From an uncultured Eubacteriales bacterium (GTDB lineage Bacteria; Bacillota; Clostridia; Oscillospirales; CAG-382): a DNA stretch of 47,274 nt. The notes under the pieces are model-generated. The model saw only the letters and a program-made list of their open reading frames with translations, had not been told where the DNA came from and ran no database searches. Shown here in pieces: positions 40,914 through 47,274 of the stretch (within the stretch, counting starts at the first letter, position 1; each line of letters starts with the position of its first letter). The position numbers and the translations under genes are program-made. The stretch lies in the NCBI GenBank assembly GCA_900548115.1, contig URJL01000012.1:1-47274 (forward strand), read 5' to 3'.

Positions 40914-42389
40914 ATGAAATCAACAAAAGCACTGCTTGCCGTTTTGCTTGCGGCGTCGATGCTGTCGACCTCGTTGTTTACGGCTTGCTCGAAGAAGGAC
41001 GACGGCGACAAAAAGGATGTAAATAACAACGACGTTACCGACAATTCGGATAAAAACGACGAAAATGTCGATCCCCTGACGCTCGATCACAGCCCGAACG
41101 TTCCCGCCGATGTAAAATTTGACGGTCAGACCTTCGGAATTTTGATCGGCTCGACGGGTCAGCATATGTACGCCGAAGAAGAGACCGCCGACATTACCAA
41201 TAATGAGGTGTACAACGACAATCTTATCGTCGAAGACCGTTTCGGCATCGATCTCAACATCGTAAAGGGCAATTACGCCATGACCGGCGAAGGTCAGACA
41301 GAGGCGACGGCACAGTTCCGTTCGCTCATTGAGGCAAACGATACGACTTACCACGCGTTTATTCACGTACAGCATACCGGTATGCCGCAGATGATTCTCG
41401 AAAAGTATTTTGTCGACTGGAACACCCTTCCGTACATCAATCTTGAAGAGGATTGGTGGTATCAGAACATCACCAACGACCTTTGCTTCGGCGACAAGAT
41501 CTACGTTATGACCGGCGACTACGCCATGTACATAAAGTACATCGACTGCCTTGTGTTCAACAAGGACATCTTCGACGAGCTTGATCTCGAATATCCTTAT
41601 CAGGATGTTCTCGACGGCACGTGGACATGGGACAAGTTCGAGGAGCTTGTTGCAAAGGGCGCAAAGGACTTGAACGGCGACGGACAGATGGACGTCGATA
41701 ACGACCGCTGGGGTCTCATCGGCTGGGCGCCCGAGCTCGGTTATGCGCTTCTTGTTTCGACCGGCTTTTCGCCTCTCGAAAAGGATGCCGACAATATGCC
41801 CGTTCTCAATCAGAATGTGGATCGTTGCCATGAAATGTACGGCCGCATCGTCGATCTGTTCACGGGCACCAAGCGCGCTTATTTCGAAAGTAACGATTAT
41901 GCCCGTCAGAACGACGTGTTCATGCAGGGCAGAGCCATGTTCAAGGATGTATTCCTCTCGGGCATTACGTCGCTTTCCGATGTTGAATTCGACTTCGGTA
42001 TCATCCCGTACCCGAAATGGGACGAAGAGAGCGAATATCAGAACCGTTCGTCCAATATGACGGCGCTCACCTACATTCCCGTAACCAACGCCGAGCTTGA
42101 GCTTACCGGTGCGGTTCTCGAAGAGATGGCGTTCCAGGCGGCAAAGAACCTGACTCCCGCTTACTTCGACATCGTTCTGACCGTTAAGAACACCCGTGAC
42201 GTTGAGTCCGAAGCAATGCTTCCGATCATCAAGAACAACGCACGCTTCTTATATAGCGGCTATGCACCGGGTATCTCCGGTATGATTCAGTCAGGCAACA
42301 ACACCTACGCTTCCGCGTATGCTTCGAGCCTCTCGACCTACCAGTCGGATCTCGAGGATATGCGCGCACTGCTTCTCGACGAGAACTGA
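40914..42389 (+). CDS. ABC transporter extracellular solute-binding lipoprotein
   Basis: A 491-residue lipoprotein of the extracellular solute-binding family 1 (sugar-type). A signal peptide ends in the lipobox LFTAC (Cys25), so the mature protein is lipid-anchored outside, followed by a charged Asp/Asn/Lys linker (residues 26-55). The binding domain starts about residue 70 (FDGQTFGILIG) and continues with family-1 segments such as DCLVFNKDIFDELDL and GTWTWDKFEELV. GCGGAGGAAATGAA precedes the ATG. No permease or ATPase gene is nearby, so it is an orphan. Codon use indicates high expression, matching its consensus promoter. The ligand is unknown; an oligosaccharide is likely by family. Confidence 0.92.
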   Translation: MKSTKALLAVLLAASMLSTSLFTACSKKDDGDKKDVNNNDVTDNSDKNDENVDPLTLDHSPNVPADVKFDGQTFGILIGSTGQHMYAEEETADITNNEVYNDNLIVEDRFGIDLNIVKGNYAMTGEGQTEATAQFRSLIEANDTTYHAFIHVQHTGMPQMILEKYFVDWNTLPYINLEEDWWYQNITNDLCFGDKIYVMTGDYAMYIKYIDCLVFNKDIFDELDLEYPYQDVLDGTWTWDKFEELVAKGAKDLNGDGQMDVDNDRWGLIGWAPELGYALLVSTGFSPLEKDADNMPVLNQNVDRCHEMYGRIVDLFTGTKRAYFESNDYARQNDVFMQGRAMFKDVFLSGITSLSDVEFDFGIIPYPKWDEESEYQNRSSNMTALTYIPVTNAELELTGAVLEEMAFQAAKNLTPAYFDIVLTVKNTRDVESEAMLPIIKNNARFLYSGYAPGISGMIQSGNNTYASAYASSLSTYQSDLEDMRALLLDEN

Positions 42390-42398
42390 GAACAAATC

Positions 42399-42427
42399 AA
42401 AAAGCCTCCTTCGGGAGGCTTTTTTTG
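42399..42427 (+). terminator. Strong terminator after the solute-binding gene
   Basis: An 11-bp stem with a UUCG tetraloop (42399-42409 with 42414-42424) followed by the T-run to 42427. Confidence 0.95.
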
Positions 42428-42487
42428 CGCATAGAACGCGCCGCTTCGTCATAGATTTTTCCGACACTTCTTTTCGGAGGAAGAAAT

Positions 42488-43549
42488 ATGAGCGAACAAA
42501 AAAGCAGTGCAAAGGCAAAGCCGTTTCTTGTACCGACGGGAAATTATGCAAAAAGCGGGTATACGCCGTCGGCGCTGAAGCATTACTACGCCGCCGACGG
42601 CGATTTTCCCACGGGCAAAGGGGTCACATGCGGCATTGTGACGGCGTACGGAAGCCCGACGCTCATCGAGGATCTTGCGGTTTTTTCGCGAACTTTTGCA
42701 CTTCCCGAGGCGGATATCACGCTTCGCGGTGCGGAAAATGCGTCGGAGAGAAGAAGCGAGTGGATTCTGGAGTCGTCGCTCGACAGTCAGTGGTTTCATG
42801 CTTTTGCACCCGACGCCAAGCTCTTTTGCTATTTTGCCCCGTCCGATGATTTTTCCGACATTATGGAAACGGTAAGGGCGGCGGAGGGCGAATGCGACAT
42901 TGTGTCGCTGAGCTTCGGGCGAAATGAGGACGGAACGGAGAGCCGATATGAAGAATTCTTTCGGGACAGCCGCACTCTTTTCGTCGCGGCGGCGGGGGAC
43001 GGGGGAGCGGTGCAATACCCATCCTGTTCGCCGTATGTTCTCTGTGTCGGCGGGACGCTTTTGTATTTGGACGAACAGGGAAACGCAGCACGCGGGGAAT
43101 GCGTCTGGAACGGCACGGGAAGCGGCGTGAGCCGTTATCTTGCCGCTCCCGAACACCAGAACCGCTTCGGTGCGATCGCGCGGGATTCGGGGGGAAAACG
43201 TGCCGTGCCCGATCTTGCGTTTTTTGCCGAAGGGGAAAGGGGAGCGGGGGCGGCGTTTTATCATTCGACGGTCGCTTTCGGTCGCTCGGGCTGGACCGAC
43301 GCGGTCGGCACCAGCGTCGGCGCGCCGTGCATGGCGGGAATCTGCGCTTGTCTTGCCGAGCGGGATAAGCGCATTCTCTCCGAAAAGGCGCGCTTTTTCT
43401 ATGATTTTGCGGGCGAGACGGCATACACGAACCCGCACCGCGCGTTTTTCGATATCGTTCTCGGGCAAAGCGGAGCTTATGCCGCCGCGAAAGGCTTTGA
43501 TTTTTGCTCCGGATTGGGAAGCCCGCGGGCAAGGCGGTTTCTGCAATAA
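42488..43549 (+). CDS. S53 (sedolisin-type) serine peptidase lacking propeptide and signal peptide
   Basis: 353 residues. The S53 catalytic residues are all in place: Glu95 and Asp99 (LESSLDSQW, EX3D), the oxyanion Asp171 (FVAAAGDGGAVQYPSCSPYV) and nucleophile Ser276 (AVGTSVGAPCMAGI). The C-terminal calcium site is suggested by FFDIVLGQSGAYAAAKGFDF plus CSGLGSP. The usual start YTPSALKHYY lies at residue 25, so the roughly 150-200-residue activation propeptide of secreted S53 enzymes is absent, and there is no signal peptide. It is therefore probably a cytoplasmic peptidase or a protein released by another route. TTCGGAGGAAG precedes the ATG. It is separated by a strong terminator from the solute-binding gene; co-regulation is not indicated. 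Confidence 0.9.
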   Translation: MSEQKSSAKAKPFLVPTGNYAKSGYTPSALKHYYAADGDFPTGKGVTCGIVTAYGSPTLIEDLAVFSRTFALPEADITLRGAENASERRSEWILESSLDSQWFHAFAPDAKLFCYFAPSDDFSDIMETVRAAEGECDIVSLSFGRNEDGTESRYEEFFRDSRTLFVAAAGDGGAVQYPSCSPYVLCVGGTLLYLDEQGNAARGECVWNGTGSGVSRYLAAPEHQNRFGAIARDSGGKRAVPDLAFFAEGERGAGAAFYHSTVAFGRSGWTDAVGTSVGAPCMAGICACLAERDKRILSEKARFFYDFAGETAYTNPHRAFFDIVLGQSGAYAAAKGFDFCSGLGSPRARRFLQ

Positions 43550-43578
43550 AAAAGCTCCCGCACCGCAGGGTACGGGAG
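43549..43578 (-). terminator. Terminator after the EamA gene
   Basis: On the minus strand CTCCCG (43578-43573) pairs with CGGGAG (43560-43555), followed by CTTTTTTATT; it lies between convergent genes and may act on both. Confidence 0.7.
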
Positions 43579-43599
43579 GTGTTGGCGAGAAAGAAAAAA

Positions 43600-44499
43600 C
43601 TAATTTTTCGCGGGTGAAATTTCGGAGACGACCGCCGAGCCGATGATCAGAATCGCGCCGATAATGCCCGACGGCGACAGCGGCTCATGCAGAAACAGTG
43701 CCGACAAAAACAAAGCGAAAACGGGGTCGATATAGCTCAGCACTGCGGCGGTTTGCGCGCGAAGGCGCGTCATGCTGCCGAAGTACAAAGCGTAGGCAAA
43801 GCCCGTGTGGAAAATGCCGACGATCAGAACGAGCGCGACTGAAAGAGCCGTCGGGCGGATCGCGGAAAAATCCTCGGTCAAAAGAAGATACGGAATCATG
43901 GCGGCGGCTGCGGAAAAAAGCTGAATTTCCGTTTTTCGATAGGCGTTTTGCACCGTGATCTTCTTGTTCAAAAGAATGACGGCGGCGTAAAAAACGGCGG
44001 CGCCGAGACCAAAGAGAATGCCCGTGAAGTCATGCGTTCTACCCGCAGAACCTTCGGTGATGCCCGAGATCAGCACCATTCCGAAAATCGCCGCGGCGGC
44101 GCACAGAAGCTTTCGCACCGTCAGCCTTTCGCGCAAAACGATCGGCGAGAGCAAAAGGACAAAGGTCGGCTGCATATAATAACACATCGTGGCGACCGAC
44201 ACCGTCGTATAGGAATACGACTCAAAAAGCAAGATCCAGTTGATTCCGATGAATGCGCCCGTAAGAATCAGGAGAAAAAGGTTTTTGCGATTGATCTTTT
44301 CTTCCGTTTTTGCCGTTTCGGGGTGCTTCTTTGTCAAAAAACGCCGGATAAGGCACAGGAAAAGACCTCCGATCACGCCCCGCACGAAGGCGAGCATTCC
44401 CGACGAAAGGAGAATATTGCGGCGAAAAATGCCGATCGTGCCGAAGATCAGCATGGCGGATACCAATTGAAAATAAGCTTTTGCGTTGTTCTTTTGCAT
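43600..44499 (-). CDS. EamA/DMT-family transporter
   Basis: A 299-residue ten-helix drug/metabolite transporter, made of two EamA five-helix repeats (SAMLIFGTIGIFRRNILLSS; AAVFYAAVILLNKKITVQNA) with DPVFALFLSALFLHEPLSPS near the end. Substrate unknown; family members export amino acids, sugars or other metabolites. The start at 44499 (MQKNNAKAYFQLVS) has CGGAG upstream; an in-frame GTG at 44532 would overlap the -10 box. A TTGACT-17-TATACT promoter precedes it. Converges on the S53 gene. Confidence 0.92.
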   Translation of the reverse strand: MQKNNAKAYFQLVSAMLIFGTIGIFRRNILLSSGMLAFVRGVIGGLFLCLIRRFLTKKHPETAKTEEKINRKNLFLLILTGAFIGINWILLFESYSYTTVSVATMCYYMQPTFVLLLSPIVLRERLTVRKLLCAAAAIFGMVLISGITEGSAGRTHDFTGILFGLGAAVFYAAVILLNKKITVQNAYRKTEIQLFSAAAAMIPYLLLTEDFSAIRPTALSVALVLIVGIFHTGFAYALYFGSMTRLRAQTAAVLSYIDPVFALFLSALFLHEPLSPSGIIGAILIIGSAVVSEISPAKN

Positions 44500-44532
44500 C
44501 GATGTTTTGCTCCGAAGATATTGTACCGGCAC

Positions 44533-44561
44533 AGTATAACACCGAATGCGAAAAAAGTCAA
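44533..44561 (-). promoter_or_regulatory. Sigma-A promoter for the EamA gene
   Basis: Minus strand TTGACT (44556-44561), 17 bp, TATACT (44533-44538), 34 bp before the start codon. Confidence 0.78.
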
Positions 44562-44575
44562 GGAGGATAAAGAAA

Positions 44576-44593
44576 TGCCCGCTTTTGCGGGCA
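44576..44593 (-). terminator. Terminator after the SLH/beta-helix gene
   Basis: Minus strand TGCCCGC-AAAA-GCGGGCA followed by TTTCTTTATCC, 19 bp after the stop; it lies just upstream of the EamA promoter. Confidence 0.8.
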
Positions 44594-44611
44594 CTTCTTA
44601 TTATGCGGTTT

Positions 44612-47274
44612 TCAGTCTTTCTTTTGAATCATAACGATGACCGCTTCTTTGTCGCCCCATAATTTGCGAATGTTCTCGGCAAAATCGGTGTCGCATTTCA
44701 TATGGCTTCCGCGCAGATTTCCGAGATAGTTGCCTTCGTACTGGATATAAATGTTGCGGCTCTGCGTTTCCTTTGCGTTGGAGGGAAGGAAGAGAAGATT
44801 TCCGGCGCTGCGGTCGAAAATGTTATATTCGGTCAGCTCGTCGAAGTTGTCCGAGAGCGACGATCCGCAGTAGCCCTGCGAGCCTATCATACGGTTTTTG
44901 ATGACCGAACCCCAGCCGTAGCCCGTGTTGCGCACGACGTTATAAGCGTCGTGAACGTCCGAGGTGGTGCGGACATAGGGACTTCCGTTCGGATAAGGCG
45001 TTGTCGTGTCGGGAGAGTTATAGAACTCGATACCCCAGTGGCAATACTCGATCAGGTTTCCGAGATAGCGGATGTTCTTCTGCTCACGGTTGCCGTCTCC
45101 CTTCGAGCACTGGTGGGTGACACCCGTGTCGTAAAGCTGATAGCACCAGCAGTTCTCAACAAAATAACCGTTGCAGACACCCGTTTCCACGGCGTTTCCG
45201 TAGCAGGTGGACGAGCCGTCGTCGTTGAACCAAAGAACCGAGCCGCCGAGCCACGAGAAGATACAGTTGGTAACGCGGAAATTGCGCGCGTTGTTTACGC
45301 CGATAGCGTGCGCTCCCGTAAACTTGAAGGAGATGTTGTCAAAACTGCAGTTGAACGGTTCGCCGCGCACGATATTGATGCGCTCACCGATCTCGATCGA
45401 CTTGAAGCGCTCGCCGGGGTTGCCTTCGGCAGAGTAAAGGTAAAGAGGAGCGGGGCTTAAAAGTCCGACTTCACGCAGATCCGAGAAGAACTGGAGATCC
45501 TTGTTCATGTCTTCAAGACCCATAAAGCCGTTGGTCTTGTAGTTGCAGATGATACCGTATTTTTCGTTATACGTTTTGTCGCTGTAGTCGAACATATCGT
45601 GATCAAAGCCCATTACGCCGACGTTGATGAGCTGTTCGGTACACTTCCAAACGTTCGGATATTCGGTCTCGACCCAAAGGGACGGATCGGCGTAGTTGCG
45701 CTTGGACTGGATCCAAACCGGCTTCGGACCTTCGCCGTAAGCGCCGAAGCTGAGATTCTGTGTGATAACAAAGGTTCCGCGGTAAAGTCCGCCGCGCTCG
45801 AGAAGAATGTTCGCGTTGCGCAGGAAACGCGTTTTCGACAGAGCCTCCAGCGTCTTGAAGGGCTTTTCAGGCGAAAGACCGTCGTTGTCGTCGCTTCCGT
45901 TCTTTTCGGAAATATAGTAGGTGGTCTTGTATTTCGAAAGGTCAAGCCCGTTTTGAGAATTCAAAACGTCCTGCTTCATCTTTTCGGAAATAACGTCGAC
46001 CGCCTTGCAGATTTCTTCGCCGTTCAACGAAGCGCTCTGTTCATAAAGTCCCTTTACATATTCTTCGGGCGTCGAGCCTTTCAGGACAAAGGCGTTGCTT
46101 GCGTCTTTTACCGTCCATTCGACGTTTTCTTTACCGCAGGCGGCAAGCACCTGTGCCTTTGCCCAGTGCGATTCTACATCGGAGAAGGTTTTTCCGTCGG
46201 TGTTGCCCGTCGGAATACGGTTCAAAAGGCGGTTTACCATGGTGACGACCTCCGCACGGGTGATGTTGCCCTTCGGGCGGAAAGTTCCGTCGTCGTAGCC
46301 CGCAACCAATCCCGCGTTGACTGCGCCGTAGATGGCGGTCGAATACTGCGTGTTTTTGTTGACATCCGAAAGCGTGCGCATCTTGATTCGGTCGGAGCCT
46401 TCGGGGTTTCCGCCGCTGTATACCGAGAACATGAGCTGGGTAAACTCGCCGCGGGTGATTTTTTCGTCGGGCGCAAAGGCGCGTCCGTTATCACGTGCGA
46501 TGGGAGTGAGCATATTCAGTGTCTGCATAAAGCCGATATACGGCGAATACCATGCGTCGGCAGCAACATCGCTGTAGGAGGCGGTGCATTTCTTGATGTA
46601 GTCTTCATCCGCCAAAAGGCGCGCCATCATCGTGACCGCTTCGGCGCGGCTCATATTGTTCTGCGGACGGAAGGTTCCGTCGTCGTAGCCCGCAACAAAC
46701 GAAGCGTCTTTTTTGAATTCGAGTGCCTTCCCCACGGCTTCGACCGTGTGCTTGCCTTCGGGAATCGTATAGACTCCGTTCTCGCTGTGCGTTTCGGTGC
46801 CGTCGATCTTGGCGGTATTGGCGGTAAGACCGTTCGAGTCGACGATCGAAAATCCCGCGATCGCATTTCCGTCCCAAACGGGGCGGACAGTACCTGCGGT
46901 CACTTCGAGAATGTAGTTTGCGTTTGCGTCTTTAAAAAGGTTTTTTTCTTCGCCCGCACCGATGAGAATAGTCTTGCCGCTCAAGGTGCCGTCGTTTACA
47001 AAGGTAACTTTTCCGACGCTGCCGCCCGAGACGATAACCGCAAGGTTTCCGTCGACCGACGCACCGCCGTTCACTCCGATGACGAGGCTTTCGACGTTTC
47101 CGCCGGCAATTTCCGCCGTCACATTGCCCGTGATCCTGCCGCCGTTTGAGCCGGCGACGACCTGTTTTGCTTCGGCTTCTCCCTTTACGGTAAGAGAAGT
47201 GCTGCCGGTCGTTGTGCCTTTTCCGTCATTTCCGGAGACGAGCTTTTCGTAGGTTCCGCCGCTTACGGTAACGG
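44612..47274 (-). CDS. SLH-domain beta-helix surface protein (N-terminus beyond window)
   Basis: The frame stays open to the right edge, so at least 887 residues are visible and the start is outside; the GTG at 47122 is internal. The visible order: Gly/Ser/Val-rich beta repeats (GGNVESLVIGVNGGASVDGN, LAVIVSGGSVGKVT); three SLH domains (VAGYDDGTFRPQNNMSRAEA; YSDVAADAWYSPYIGFMQTL; and a second VAGYDDGTFRPKGNITRAEV with FSDVESHWAK); then a long C-terminal parallel beta-helix (TTYYISEKNGSDDNDGLSPE, similar to the opener of the protein at 27161) with polysaccharide-lyase-like features such as CHWGIEFYNSPD. SLH repeats in the middle rather than at an end are unusual. It is expected on the cell wall; a glycan-cleaving or binding role is inferred. 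Confidence 0.88.
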   Translation of the reverse strand, partial: VTVSGGTYEKLVSGNDGKGTTTGSTSLTVKGEAEAKQVVAGSNGGRITGNVTAEIAGGNVESLVIGVNGGASVDGNLAVIVSGGSVGKVTFVNDGTLSGKTILIGAGEEKNLFKDANANYILEVTAGTVRPVWDGNAIAGFSIVDSNGLTANTAKIDGTETHSENGVYTIPEGKHTVEAVGKALEFKKDASFVAGYDDGTFRPQNNMSRAEAVTMMARLLADEDYIKKCTASYSDVAADAWYSPYIGFMQTLNMLTPIARDNGRAFAPDEKITRGEFTQLMFSVYSGGNPEGSDRIKMRTLSDVNKNTQYSTAIYGAVNAGLVAGYDDGTFRPKGNITRAEVVTMVNRLLNRIPTGNTDGKTFSDVESHWAKAQVLAACGKENVEWTVKDASNAFVLKGSTPEEYVKGLYEQSASLNGEEICKAVDVISEKMKQDVLNSQNGLDLSKYKTTYYISEKNGSDDNDGLSPEKPFKTLEALSKTRFLRNANILLERGGLYRGTFVITQNLSFGAYGEGPKPVWIQSKRNYADPSLWVETEYPNVWKCTEQLINVGVMGFDHDMFDYSDKTYNEKYGIICNYKTNGFMGLEDMNKDLQFFSDLREVGLLSPAPLYLYSAEGNPGERFKSIEIGERINIVRGEPFNCSFDNISFKFTGAHAIGVNNARNFRVTNCIFSWLGGSVLWFNDDGSSTCYGNAVETGVCNGYFVENCWCYQLYDTGVTHQCSKGDGNREQKNIRYLGNLIEYCHWGIEFYNSPDTTTPYPNGSPYVRTTSDVHDAYNVVRNTGYGWGSVIKNRMIGSQGYCGSSLSDNFDELTEYNIFDRSAGNLLFLPSNAKETQSRNIYIQYEGNYLGNLRGSHMKCDTDFAENIRKLWGDKEAVIVMIQKKD

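Overview
The window looks like a chromosomal segment of an anaerobic, Gram-positive-type Clostridia (Oscillospiraceae/Christensenellales-like, probably a gut or rumen organism). The signs are: pyruvate phosphate dikinase, a single-chain glycyl-tRNA synthetase, flavin-dependent ThyX, rubrerythrin, SLH-domain surface proteins, InlB-type B repeats, strong AGGAGG-type ribosome sites, and UUCG/GAAA-loop intrinsic terminators. I cannot name a genus. No tRNA, rRNA, CRISPR array, transposase, phage gene or plasmid origin was seen.

Layout. 1-3.7 kb (minus): FAD-dependent oxidoreductase, then ymdB-uppP. 3.9-13.8 kb (plus): a zinc-ribbon membrane protein of unknown role, argH, glyQS, a GH36 alpha-galactosidase with a fructokinase (raffinose-type sugar use), and ppdK. 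14-17.7 kb: an ECF sigma/anti-sigma pair, a divergent pair of decayed genes (MATE exporter and LysR regulator), an XRE membrane regulator and a PAP2 protein. 17.7-26.8 kb (all minus): tagA-thyX-tmk (linked by a 4-base overlap and a 1-nt gap), a DJ-1 protein, 5-formyl-THF cyclo-ligase, a CPBP protease, mltG-U32 peptidase (overlapping), and tetR-hlyIII. 27-35 kb (plus): two large secreted beta-helix/InlB-repeat proteins flanking an intact MATE exporter. 35-40.7 kb: a frameshifted GNAT gene, rubrerythrin, an SLH protein (minus), and dxs-tlyA. 40.9-47.3 kb: an orphan extracellular solute-binding lipoprotein, an unusual S53 peptidase with neither propeptide nor signal peptide, an EamA transporter, and an SLH/beta-helix protein that runs off the right edge.

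Themes. Cell-envelope functions dominate: UppP (lipid carrier recycling), TagA (teichoic-acid linkage), MltG (glycan strand release), SLH proteins and secreted beta-helix proteins. Sugar entry (GH36, fructokinase) and PPDK fit a fermentative, pyrophosphate-linked glycolysis. Nine promoters were read by eye with -35 and -10 hexamers exactly 17 bp apart. That count is biased because I looked for this spacing.

I found no convincing new defence or mobile system. The best leads are the propeptide-less S53 peptidase, the co-decayed LysR/MATE divergon, the promoter embedded in a terminator at 32.75-32.81 kb, the structured leader plus direct repeats before the intact MATE gene, and the zinc-ribbon/coiled-coil membrane protein.
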